A model generated the notes under the pieces. That model saw only the letters and a program-made list of their open reading frames with translations, was not told the origin of the DNA and did not search any database. From Phyto melanocephala (Eukaryota > Arthropoda > Insecta > Diptera > Rhinophoridae), in NCBI GenBank assembly GCA_941918925.1, contig OW799234.1, positions 79,876,543 through 79,940,542 on the forward strand: 64,000 bases of DNA, given 5' to 3'. The position numbers and the translations under genes were made by a program. This document shows positions 12,596 to 22,398 of this stretch, piece by piece (position 1 is the stretch's first letter; each line of letters starts with the position of its first letter).

Positions 12596-13354
12596 AACAA
12601 GTAAAAGCGCTATATTCGGCCGTGCCGAATCTTATATACCCTTCACAACGTGTAGTCATGCAATAACAGTAAATTCACGTATGTATGTTAAAAAAAACAA
12701 AAAAAAAATAAAAAATAAAAAAAAAATTTAAAAAAAAAAATTATTATATACATATATAATATATATAAAACAAAAAAAAAATAAAAAAAAAATTAAAAAA
12801 AAAAAATAAAAAAAAATAATAATAAAAATATATATAATATATTAAATAAAAAATAAAAAAAAAATATAAAAAAAAAATTAAAAAAAAAAATTTTAAAAAA
12901 ATTTAAAAAAAAATTTTTTTGCCTCAGCTGGGATTCGATGCCACGTTTTCTCTAACCAGTATACACGTTTGTATGTATGTATGTTGTTGTTGTAATGTTG
13001 TTTTTATGAAAAGAAAATCGAGGTGGTCGTGGGTTTTTGCTCATATCTCAGTTGTTTATGTACCGATGTTTCTGATTTTCAATACCGATCTACTCCCGAA
13101 TATTTCTGATATTTTAATACCTTAACCGGGTCCAACCTATGTCGGGGGGCTTCAAAAAGTTGATTTCAACATACACACGGACAGACGGTCAGACGGACAG
13201 ACGGACAGACGGACAGACGGTCAGGGCTTAATCGACTCCTCTATTCATAAGCTTTCAGAAAATATATACTTTATGGGGTCGGAAATGAAAATTGTAGAAA
13301 TTTCACACGGAATGACAAACCTATATATACCCTTTTTCACTGTGTGAAGGGTAT
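12596..13354 (+). mobile_element. Helentron-like (DINE-1/mini-me-like) element, subfamily 1, copy ii
   Basis: Complete copy. It starts AACAAGTAAAAGCGC, has a 5' hairpin ATTCGGC-CGT-GCCGAAT at about 12614-12630, then TATACCCTTCACA (12635-12647), whose perfect 13-bp complement TGTGAAGGGTATA lies at the 3' end (13343-13355). The centre is A-rich low-complexity DNA (12690-12915). Then come the GATTCGATGCCACG block, the GAGGTGGTCGTGG block and a GACR microsatellite (13176-13222). Subterminal inverted repeats plus an internal microsatellite are hallmarks of DINE-1/Helentron non-autonomous elements. Almost identical to 31450-32224. Confidence 0.85.
12690..12915. repeat. A/T low-complexity core of copy ii
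   Basis: Runs of A with scattered T and two TATATA clusters. The same pattern with different tract lengths occurs at 31545-31798, in the sister copy. Replication slippage here accounts for much of the length difference between the two copies. Confidence 0.9.
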
Positions 13355-13499
13355 AACAAGTAAGAGCACTATATTCGGCTGTGCCGAATCTTTCATACCC
13401 ACTACCAATTTTGTGTACATTTAAAGCACAATATTTATTATTCTGTTAATCGCTATAGAATAATCTCTTTATAATAAAATATGTATCACTTTCTTTGTA

Positions 13500-14090
13500 G
13501 AGGGTGGTTAAATTTTAAGGGCCCATGTTTAAGGTGAACCACATCTAAACTTCAACTTTTTTCTTGTATTTCATTTGACATTTCTCAATCTCAGACTAAC
13601 TCAATTTGAACCGTGGAAAGATACGCAATCGAGCAACGCTTTTAAATATTAAAGATTTTTATAAAAATGGGCGTTCAAATCAAAATTAATTTTATGCACT
13701 TCGTGATTCTTTTGGTCAACATAATCGTTCGAATTCGACCACAATCGTGAGAATTGTAAAAAATATTTAAATGTCTGCAAAACAGGTCTGCATGAAATGT
13801 GAAAACATCTGTGAATGCCATCTTAGTTCGTTGAATGGGAAACATTGCTGTTTTTCACGATAACGTTGCAAAAGAGCAAGCAACCTCGACTCATCATCGT
13901 GCCCAACAATCGAGCATCAACAGTGTCATTGAAAATTTGGACTATCGGATCGTGGTGTGCCGCATAGGTTGGGGGCCATTTGGCCGATATTTTGTTCCAT
14001 ACATAATTGAAGCATACAAATATAAATGATAATAATTTCATAATAATTTTATTCAAAATCAATATAGTTCCTTAAAATTAAACCACCCAT
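13500..14090 (+). mobile_element. mariner (DD41D-type) MITE inside copy iii
   Basis: A 591-bp element with ends GAGGGTGGTTAAATTTTAAG and TTAAACCACCCAT, flanked by TA at 13498-13499 and 14091-14092. The Helentron at 57833 lacks it and reads TTTG-TA-TAACTTCG at the same point, proving the borders and the TA duplication. The remnant reading frame joins an N-terminal DNA-binding part to the C-terminal tail, with readable pieces such as STHHRAQQSSINSVIENLDY. The catalytic domain is deleted. Confidence 0.92.
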
Positions 14091-14099
14091 TATAACTTC

Positions 14100-15720
14100 G
14101 GTATGCTAGTAAAATGTTTTCGTAAATTTAGTCTTTCAATGAAAGTGGCCGTTAAAATACGCGTGTCAATAAAGTTTCTGCTAATAAACATAACTTAGAT
14201 ATTTCAATATAGTCCTTTAGTATTCCAAAATCTTTATTCATAGAGAATTTAAGAGGAAGAAAGTTAAATTTTAAGGGCCACAGGGTGATTTAAAATATAC
14301 ATTCTCTGCATTTTTCTAAAACGGGAAATTTATTAGTAAGATTTTGATTTTTAAACTTCTATAACATTTTGCTTTTAAAAGATTTTCAAACGAAATAAGT
14401 TTTGTATAATTTTAAAATTTGTTAGCCATTAGTACGTGAAAATAAATTGTTTATAATGTTTAGAGATAACTTTTTTTTACTTAGGTCAAAATTTTCCTAA
14501 ATTCCCATTTTTAATAGAGCATAGCTTCAGGAGAACATAAGCATAAGTTGTTAGCATGCCATCTAGTAGTTGCTAGTAGAGTCATCTATCTTATCATCTT
14601 TATCTTATATTTAGCTACAGTACAAGAAATGGCGCAGTGTAAGATGAATAAATGCTAATATATATGACTAATATATTTTTATAAAATTTTAAGGAAAAAA
14701 GTGTGCGTGGCACATCTATTTTCCGTTATAACGAAGACTTTGACCAAAAAGCCATGTTTGCAAAATTTCAGAATTTGAAATATACACTGTGCGGTATAAA
14801 TTTTCGTACATTTTTATCTATAACTCTTTTCCTAATTTATAGATTTAAGCGATTTTCAGGGAAAAATATTCTTTTGACTCGATAAATATATATTCGAAGT
14901 TTCATGACTACGTTTATGCGTCTGGACACAATTCAAAAGTGAAAGTGGGCGTTATAGTAGGCGTGTCAAAGTTATTTTTGCGAATGAGTACAACTGAGGT
15001 GTTTCAATATAGTCCTTTATTATTCCAAAATCTTTATTAATAGAGAAATTATATGAATTTTAGGTAAAACGTTATATGGGAGGTGGGCGTAAAAGTGGGC
15101 GTGGCATCTTAATTTTTTGGCATAGTAATGAAATTGCCTAGGGGGATAGACGTAGCAAAATTTATCATCATACCTCTAATTTTAGCGGTTTTATGAGCTT
15201 TTAAAATTCATTAACGGTAGATAACGTGAAAAGTGGGCATTATAGTAGGCGTGTCAAAGTTATTTTTGCGAATGAGTACAACTGAGGTGTTTCAATATAG
15301 GCCTTAATATTCCAAAATCTTTATTAATAGAGAAATTATATGAATTTTAGTTAAAACGTTATATGGGAGGTGGGCGTAAAAGTGGGCGTGGCACATTGAT
15401 TTGCCGTTATAAGAAAGCGCGTCACCAAAAAGCAAAGTGTGCAAAATTTCAGAGTCGTACATCCAATTTTGTTGCTTTTGTGACGTTTTTGTTTTTAAAT
15501 ATACCGAAAAATACACTGTGCGGTATAAATTTTCGTACATTTTGATCGATAACTCCTCTCCTAATAGATTTAGACAATTTTCGGGGGAAAATATTTTCTT
15601 TACCCAGGAAATATATATTCGAAGTTTCATGAGTCTACGTTAAGGCGTTTGGACACAATTCCATTTTATTCAATATTCGAAGGACACGATTTTTTCGACC
15701 TACTCTTGCTTTTCGAGCTA
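14100..15720 (+). repeat. tandem units with GGGCGTGG motifs
   Basis: Copies of a unit of roughly 230-290 bp recur inside this Helentron. The units carry AAAGTGGGCGTTATAGTAGG, TTTCAATATAGTCCTTTATT, CAAAATCTTTATTAATAGAG and GGGAGGTGGGCGTAAAAGTG. The first unit (from 14100) is more diverged than the later ones. Unit number differs between copies in the window, which points to unequal exchange or template switching. Confidence 0.8.
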
Positions 15721-16037
15721 TAACTCTCTTCCTAATATTCCGATTAAGCCCATTTTCAATACCAAACAAACCTTGTCTATAAGAAATATTCTGGCAAAAT
15801 TTGAGCCCCTAGCTTTTTCGGTGCGACCTCTATCGTGCTTTCAACAGACGGACAGACGGGCAGGCGGACAGTCGGACGGACGGACGGACGGACGGACGGA
15901 CATAGCTAGATCATCATCAAATCAAACCCTGATTCAGAATATATATACTTTATGGGGTCTAAAATGGATATTTCGATGTGTTACAAACGGAATGACAAAA
16001 TGAATATACCCCCACCATTTTTTTTTATGGCGGGTAT

Positions 16038-16405
16038 AAAAATTACAAAAAAAAAAATATTAAAAATAAGAAAAAAATAATAAAAAAAAACTACAAAAAA
16101 AAAAAATTTTAAAAAAATTTAAAAAAATTTTAAAAAAATTTAAAAAAATTTTTGTAAAAAAATTTTTTAAAAAAATAAAAAAAAAATATAAAAAAAAAAT
16201 AATAAAATATAAATAATATATTAAATAAAATAAAATAAAATTTTTTTGGCTCAGCTGGAATTCGATGCCACATTTATTCTAACGTGTACGTATGCACGTA
16301 TTTTATATGGGATGAATGGTGATACAAACAATTGTTATTGCATGACTACACGTTGTGAAGAGTATATAAGATTCGGCACGGCCGAATATAGCACTGTTAC
16401 TTGTT
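16038..16405 (-). mobile_element. 5' end of a subfamily 1 Helentron, reversed
   Basis: Reading the minus strand from 16405: AACAAGTAACAGTGCTATAT, the ATTCGGCCGTGCCGAAT hairpin, TATACTCTTCACAACGTGTA, CAATTGTTTGTATCACCATT, then the GGCATCGAATTCCAGCTGAG block and an A-rich core (16040-16240). This matches the first 250 bp of the copy at 44770. The 3' half is absent, and the core abuts the 3' end of copy iii. Confidence 0.8.
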
Positions 16406-17467
16406 TTTAAATTGGCAAAAAAATTTCTTATATTGCAGGAGGAGTGTTCTTTTTAGTTTGTTCAGATTAGAAAGGAGATGCTGTAGGTGCAATAATGTAA
16501 CCATAAAAATTCTGGAAATAAAAATGTGAATATTTTTTGTGTTATTTGTTATTATCACCATCAAAGTTACGCGTTTTTTTTTCAACAAACAAATTTTGAA
16601 GTATTTTTCTTTGACAGCATCTCCTGGTTAGTTTTAACCCTCCGTCATGCACATGTTTCTGGCCAAATATTTTACGAATTTAACTGTGATTTAAATATAT
16701 TTTTGATTTGGCTAGGGGTTTAAGTCTCCAGGTACCCTCTGCAGATATTGTTAGATCTCGTTTTATGAAAAAGTGCATTAAGAGAAAAAATAACAAACAA
16801 ATTTATTTGGATTTTTTCATCTGCACATCACATACGTAGCACATGAGTCTGGCCAGATACACACGTATTTTCTATGAAGACTAGTGTACTTTATTTGCAT
16901 TTTTATTTTTCTTACCGATTGTTTTCTAAAATCAACTTAAATTGCACTTCATATGTACTCTGCATGGTTGTAGCTGGAAAAGAGGACTCAGAACTTTATA
17001 ATAACTATTTGTTTAAAATTAAACACAATATAGGCGGATGACACTGTGATGTCTGATTTTTGCTTTTCGGTCTGCGGGAGAAGGGGCTCTGCAAAATCTA
17101 ATTTTCATATTGCACCATCAATGACATATACATATATTTCTTTTGTTTGCTTTTTTTATTATATTTTTTGGAAAGCCGTTGTCATGTTTTTAAAAACGAG
17201 ATATCCAACTCTTAAATCGATTATGTAGTTCCGAAGATATTTACAAAAAATCTATGTTAATAATGATCCAATATCAATCTTTTAAAACTTTCGAAATGTT
17301 ACATTCAAAAATCCATGGATTTTTATTTAAAGGCCGTTAATTTCGTTAAAATCTCAATTTAAATCGTGTTGTAATACAACACTAATGTTTTCTTAGGGCC
17401 AGCAACGCGAACCTGGGTATGTGGTTTATCATGTACTAAAAACAAAAAAAAATAAAGAATTATATAT

Positions 17468-17580
17468 GCTGTAATGTGCTTATTTTAAATTAACTTGTTG
17501 TTTGATATTATTTGAATATCATTGTTTCATAGTTTTTATTATGTAAATGGAAAATTTAAAAATAAAGTTTAGTTTTTGAA
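17468..17580 (+). repeat. direct repeat, left copy (about 110 bp)
   Basis: Shares TTGTTTGATATTA, AGTTTTTATTAT, AAATGGAAAAT and AAAAATAAAGTTTAGTTTT with 18302-18411, in the same orientation. The pair brackets the ORF at 17623-18081 inside the piggyBac-like element. It may be a partial internal duplication, or the two ends of a second element captured by the first. I saw no terminal TG..CA or reverse transcriptase that would make them LTRs. Confidence 0.75.
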
Positions 17581-17622
17581 TACCAATTTACAATTCAGGT
17601 GTGCGGTCATACAAATAATTAA

Positions 17623-18081
17623 AATTTAAATGGATCTACTTCCAAGTCGTCAAAAGAATTGATTGAAAGGATTGATAGTTTAATTGCACCAGGAATATCG
17701 TTTCTTGAATCTGCAACAATGAGTCAGTTTAGAAACCTATACGATTCTGTGAAAGAAGCTCCGAGTAATAGTGAATCAAGCTCTTGCGATGTAGGATTTT
17801 TTTCTCCTGAATTTACAGGTTTAACTTCCGATATTTCTTTATTAACATCTTCAAACTCCGTCGTCAACAACGATGTATTTACTGCTGTAACTTCCGCTTT
17901 AATCACCGATGTTTTTACCTCTGCAACTTCCGTTAATATTCCATGTGGATTCAACTCCAACACAACTTTCTTAAGATTATCTAATAAATTATCTGCTGAC
18001 GGCCTTCTACTCGATGAACTAACACAATATTTAGACGATAAGCTTGAAAACGAAAACTGTATTGATTTAAATTCACAGTGA
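17623..18081 (+). CDS. unrecognised ORF inside the piggyBac-like element
   Basis: An open frame of about 150 codons with no ATG until 17719, so either a 120-residue protein starts there (MSQFRNLYDSVKEAPSNSES) or the frame is part of a spliced or broken gene. The N-terminal part looks helical and amphipathic (KELIERIDSLIAPGISFLES). The middle is Ser/Thr/Val-rich with a repeated DVFTAVTSALI / DVFTSATSVNI motif. The C-terminus (LLLDELTQYLDDKLENENC) is acidic and helical. No known domain is recognised. The opposite strand is also open over most of this stretch (17724-18242) and would encode coiled-coil-like 12-residue repeats (EVAEVKTSVIKA, EVTAVNTSLLTT), so the coding strand is not certain. It is bracketed by direct repeats. 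Confidence 0.35.
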   Translation, partial: NLNGSTSKSSKELIERIDSLIAPGISFLESATMSQFRNLYDSVKEAPSNSESSSCDVGFFSPEFTGLTSDISLLTSSNSVVNNDVFTAVTSALITDVFTSATSVNIPCGFNSNTTFLRLSNKLSADGLLLDELTQYLDDKLENENCIDLNSQ

Positions 18082-18301
18082 CTAAAAGCAATCGTTACAT
18101 TATTAAAAATATGGATAGTTGTCAGCTTTCTCAAATACCTTATAAAGGAATTGTTGAAGCTAAACGTCTTAAAAAATGGGTGACACCAAATTAATTTGGA
18201 AATCTGTATTATCAGCCACACTACTTTTAACTTTATAAACATACGTATGTATTGTTATTTATTGTTTGATTGAGGGCAATCAACTTGTCAGATTGGCCGA
18301 A

Positions 18302-18411
18302 CTGTAATATGCTTGTTTAAAATTAACTTGTGGTTTGATATTAAATATTTGAATAGTTTTTATTATATATATAAATGGAAAATATAAAAATAAAGTTTAG
18401 TTTTAAAAAAT
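18302..18411 (+). repeat. direct repeat, right copy
   Basis: Partner of 17468-17580: same orientation and order of motifs, with small indels and substitutions. It lies about 120 bp before the right terminal repeat of the piggyBac-like element. Confidence 0.75.
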
Positions 18412-18793
18412 CATATTTCTCATATAGGTTAACAAAACTTTAAATTAAATAAATAATAAATGTAACACATAGTGTGTCTGGCCAGACACAAATGCTACGT
18501 ATGTGACTATCGGAATATGTGCACGACGGAGGGTTAGAGAAAAACTGAAATTCTTAAAAAACGAAAGTGATATTGATATTTATTTAAGATTTTTTTATTA
18601 CTTTTTTTGCGAAAGAAGTTTAATTTTTTTAATAGATTAATAGAAAACTGAAAGAATGGAAAATTAAAAAAAAAATATAAAATTTTTTTAGCAGATAATA
18701 ATATCCATAATACTTCTTTGTCAAACTTTTTTTTTAAAAAAATCTATTGAAAATTATTCTCCAAATTTCTATCACCTTATATAATCTATATAA

Positions 18794-18904
18794 GTCAACC
18801 ATAAACTTTTAATAAAAAGTTGATCTAATGGGATTTACACAGAACTCCCTTAAGTGGATTTATTCGTACTTGACAAATAGAAGACAAAATGCTCGTTTTA
18901 AATA
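18794..18904 (+). pseudogene. Jockey-type non-LTR reverse transcriptase, left part
   Basis: Reads VNHKLLIK, then after one frameshift DLMGFTQNSLKWIYSYLTNR and RQNARFKY. This is the palm-domain stretch that precedes the SGVPQGS motif in Jockey/CR1-type reverse transcriptases. The frame is cut at TA (18903-18904), where a mariner is inserted. It resumes at 23219-23220 with IISRPIAVVSGVPQ, so the two halves read through when the insert is removed. Confidence 0.8.
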
Positions 18905-19333
18905 TATGGTCCGCCAAACAGAAGTTTGTAGTCAATTATGGCCTAGAGGCTTGGTTGCCAAAATTAAAATAAATCATAGCTAGGGAATTTCGATTAGAAT
19001 TAGAAATCATTACGACTAGAGAAATAAAATAATCTAATCATTAGAATTGAATTTTGATAAAAATTTTAGATTACTAATTGATTAGATTAGAAATAATCAA
19101 AAATCTAATCACAATTAGTGACGATTAGCATTTCTAATCAAATCTAATCAAAACTAATCCAAAAAATAATTGATTAGATTTCTTGATTATTTTTGATTAG
19201 ATTTGATTATATCAACTATTTTTAACTATTTTTGTGAAGTAAACATCACCATATACAGCAAACCTAATGGAAGATAATGGGCAAAACTTACATACGTAAC
19301 CATTGCCACATAAAATTTAGGGTTTAAAATTAA

Positions 19334-19489
19334 TTAGGGCGAACTTCCGGTGCTACCCATTCTTTTAGCACTCACTGCCGGCTCGCTCTCCAAAAATATG
19401 TTCCGGATCACCTTCGTCGGTACATAATTTGGATCACATACATCATCGTCTGCGGAGAAGTCTTGGTCTTCGTAAACAATTGGATCCAT
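19334..19489 (-). CDS. 51-residue acidic ORF in the hAT-like element, possibly a spliced exon
   Basis: The ATG at 19489-19487 opens MDPIVYEDQDFSADDDVCDP, followed by NYVPTKVIRNIFLESEPAVS and a stop at 19336-19334. Just upstream is a good acceptor (TTCGATATTTTAG, ending at 19498) and, 122 bp further up, a perfect donor TTATTG|GTAAGT (19619-19614). A short 5' intron is therefore predicted at 19498-19619. The protein is acidic at its N-terminus. I do not recognise the family. Its position in the middle of a hAT-like element suggests the truncated 5' end of a transposase or a captured host exon. Confidence 0.4.
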   Translation of the reverse strand: MDPIVYEDQDFSADDDVCDPNYVPTKVIRNIFLESEPAVSAKRMGSTGSSP

Positions 19490-19497
19490 TACGACAA

Positions 19498-19619
19498 CTA
19501 AAATATCGAAAATAAATTGGAAATTTTTGTTTTACATATAAAGTTTGCATTTTGTTTAAAGTTTCACGACGTCGAACAAACAATAAATAAAAGAAAAAAA
19601 TCCGTGCATTTTTACTTAC
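19498..19619 (-). other. predicted short intron in the hAT-like element
   Basis: Minus-strand donor GTAAGT immediately after ATTATTG, and acceptor TTTTAG nine bases before the ATG of the 51-residue ORF. At 122 bp it is within the usual size of fly short introns. Predicted from consensus signals only. Confidence 0.35.
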
Positions 19620-20499
19620 CAATAATTTTAAACACTTCAATTTGAATAAAACAAAAATTACAATCACAAAACACGTTAAAAATTAACATTAATAATAACA
19701 CAACAACAAAGTGAACCAGCTGTGTTAGGTGTTTAGTTTAAAAACAGGGTGCATGGTATGCAATTTAATGCAATATTCAAAAACTGTTACATTATGTAAA
19801 TATAGCAACAAATGTGATAAATAAATATTTTCTTATCACAAAAATAGTTAAAAATAGTCTAATCAAAAATAATCAAGAAATCTAATCAATTATTTTTATA
19901 CCCGCCACCAAAAAAATGGTGGGGGTATATTCATTTTGTCATTCCGTTTGTAACACATCGAAATATCCATTTTAGACCCCATAAAGTATATATATTCTGA
20001 ATCAGGGTTTGATTTGATGACGATCTAGCTATGTCCGTCCATCTGTCCGTCTGTTGAAAGCACGATAGAGGTCGCACCGAAAAAGCTAGGGGGCTCAAAT
20101 TTTGCCAGAATCTTTCTTATAGACAAGGTTTGTTTGGTTTTGAAAATGGGCTAAATCGGAATATTAGGAAGAGAGTTATAGCTCGAAAAGCAAGAGTAGG
20201 TCGAAAAAACCGTGTCCTTCGAACATCGAATAAAATGGAATTGTGTCCAAACGCCTTAACGTAGACTCATGAAACTTCGAATATATATTTCCTCGGTAAA
20301 GACAATATTTTTCCCCGAAAATTGTCTTAATCTATGCATTACGAGATGAGTTATCGATCAAAATGTACGAAAATTTATACCGCACAGTGTATTTTTCGGT
20401 ATATTTAAAAACAAAAACGTCATAAAAGCAACAAAATTAAATGTACGGCTCTGAAATTTTGCACACTTTGCTTTTTGGTGACACGCTTTTTTGTGACGG

Positions 20500-20900
20500 C
20501 AAATCAATGTGCCACGCCCACTTTTACGCCCACCTCCCATATAACGTTTTAACTAAAATTCATAAAATTTCTCTATTAATAAAGATTTTGGAATAATAAA
20601 GGACTATATTGAAACACCTAAGTTGTACTCATTCGCAAAAATAACTTTGACACGCCTACTATAACGCCCACTTTTCACGTTATCTATTGCCCCCTAGGCA
20701 ATTTCATTACTATGCCAAAAAATTAAGGTGCCACGCCCACTTTTACGCCCACCTCCCATATAACGTTTTACCTAAAATTCATATAATTTCTCTATTAATA
20801 AGGATTTTGGAATAATTAAGGACTATATTGAAACACCTAAGTTGTACTCATTAGCAAAATCAACTTTGACACGCCTACTATAACGCCCACTTTCACTTTT
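20500..20900 (-). repeat. tandem GGGCGTGG-type units in copy B
   Basis: Two adjacent units of about 230 bp each contain TGCCACGCCCACTTTTACGC, CACCTCCCATATAACG and GACACGCCTACTATAACGCC. They match the units of copy iii on the opposite strand and those at 61556-62600. Confidence 0.8.
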
Positions 20901-21802
20901 GAATTGTGTCCAGACGCATAAACGTAGTCATTAAACTTCGAATATATATTTATCGAGTCAAAAGAATATTTTTCCCTGAAAATCGCTTAAATCTATGGAT
21001 TAGGAAAAGAGTTATAGATAAAAATGTACGAAAATTTATACCGCACAGTGTATATTTCAAATTTAAAACGTAATAAAACTGACAAAACTATATGTACGAT
21101 TCTGATATATTGCAAACATGGCTTTTTGGTCAAAGTCTTCGTTATAACGGAAAATAGATGTGCCATGCATACTTTTTTCTTTAAATTTCTATAAAAATAT
21201 ATTAGTCATATATATTAGCATTTATTCATCTTACACTGCGTCATTTATCGTACTGTAGATAAATATAAGATAAAGATGATAAGAAAGATGACTCTACTAG
21301 CAACTACTAGACGGCATGCTAACAACTTATGCTTATGTTCTCCTGAAATTATGCTCTATTAAAAATGGGAATTTAGGAAAATTTTGACTTAAGTAAAAAA
21401 AATTATCTCTAAACATTATAAACAATTTATTTTCATGTACTAATGGCTAACAAATTTTAAAATTATACAAAACTTATTTCGTTTGAAAATCTTTTAAAGG
21501 CAAAATGTTATAGAAGTTTAAAAATCAAAATCTTACTAATAAATTTCCCGTTTTTGAAAAATGCAGAGAATGTATATTTTAAATCACCCTGTGGCCCTTA
21601 AAATTTAACCTTAAATTCACTTTCTTCCTCTTAAATTCATGTAAATTCTCTATGAATAAAGATTTTGGAATACTAAAGGACTATATTGAAATATCTAAGT
21701 TATGTTTATTAGCAGAAACTTTATTGACACGTGTATTTTAACGGCCACTTTCATTGAAAGACTAAATTTAAGAAAACATTTTACTAGCATACCGAAGTTA
21801 TA

Positions 21803-22398
21803 ATGGGTGGTTTTATTTTAAGGGACTATGTTGATTTTGAATGAAATTATTATCATTTATTTTTATAATGATAATATTTGTATGCTTCAATTATGTATGG
21901 AACAAAATATCGGCCAAATGGCCCCCCAACCTAGGCGGCACACCACGATCCAATAGTCCAAACTTTCAATGACACTGTTGATGCTCGATTGTTGGGCACG
22001 ATGATGAGTCGAGGTTGCTTGCTCTTTTGCCACGTTATCGTGAAAAACAGCAATGTTTCCCATTCAACGAACTAAGATGGCATTCACAGATGTTTTCACA
22101 TTTCATACAGACCTGCTTTGCAGACATTTAAATATTTTTTACAATTCTCACGATTGTGGACGAATTCGAACGATTATGTTGACCAAAAGAATCACGAAGT
22201 GCACAAAATGCATTTTGATTTGAACGCCCATTTTTATAAAAATCTTTAATATTTAAAAGCGTTGCTCGATTGCGTATCTTTCCTCGGTTCAAATTGAGTT
22301 AGTCTGAGATTGAGAAATGTCAAATGAAATGCAAGAAAAAAGTTGAAGTTTAGATGTGGTTCACCTTAAACATGGGCCCTTAGAATTTACCCACCCTC
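21803..22398 (-). mobile_element. mariner (DD41D-type) MITE inside copy B
   Basis: 596 bp with ends ATGGGTGG and CCACCCTC, flanked by TA (21801-21802 and 22399-22400). It sits at the same Helentron site as the MITE at 13500-14090, in the same relative orientation. The minus strand carries the DNA-binding start region near 22300 and the short C-terminal tail, with the catalytic region deleted. Confidence 0.9.

Larger units (their letters stand above)
13355..16037 (+). mobile_element. Helentron-like element, subfamily 2, copy iii (carries a nested MITE)
   Basis: Begins AACAAGTAAGAGCACTATAT directly after the GGGTAT end of copy ii, making a head-to-tail junction. It has the 5' ATTCGGCTGTGCCGAAT hairpin, then CATACCCACTACC. 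A mariner MITE interrupts it at 13500-14090, and a shared 430-bp insertion lies at about 14262-14700. Tandem units with GTGGGCGTGGC motifs follow, then a GACGGACG microsatellite (15845-15903) and a 3' hairpin ending GGCGGGTATAAAA. The copy at 19897-22543 shares both internal insertions and nearly all of the sequence, so the two are sister copies. Confidence 0.85.
16638..18533. mobile_element. piggyBac-like TIR element with an unrecognised ORF
   Basis: Terminal repeats of 17 bp, CCCTCCGTCATGCACAT at the left and CCCTCCGTCGTGCACAT (reverse-complemented) at the right, differ at one base. The left flank is TTAA (16634-16637) and the right flank TTAG (18534-18537), a TTAA target duplication with one mutation. 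Both arms also carry a TCTGGCCAGA-like palindrome and CACATACGTAGCA as subterminal inverted repeats (left near 16830-16860, right near 18478-18510). No piggyBac transposase domain is seen inside. It is probably non-autonomous; the ORF at 17623-18081 is its only plausible coding content. Confidence 0.72.

Noticed and set aside
12919..13125. 68-codon frame (repeated as 107 codons at 31797)
   Set aside because: Lies wholly in the Helentron consensus and includes microsatellite-derived text; appears in each copy only because the copies are near-identical.
13176..13222. GACGGACA repeats as a CRISPR-like array
   Set aside because: Uniform tetranucleotide microsatellite with no spacers; eukaryotic context.
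15363..15545. 60-codon frame MGGGRKSGRGTLICRYKK..., also at 20358 and 61405
   Set aside because: Recurs in every subfamily-2 Helentron because the DNA repeats; reading direction relative to the element is the same, but stops, frameshifts and absence in older copies give no sign of coding constraint.
17724..18242. 172-codon antisense frame as the main gene of the piggyBac-like element
   Set aside because: The N-terminal third is AT-driven; kept only as the alternative to the plus-strand frame, because the central part is coiled-coil-like.
17468..18411. 110-bp direct repeats as LTRs of a retrotransposon
   Set aside because: No TG..CA ends, primer site, or polymerase domain between them.
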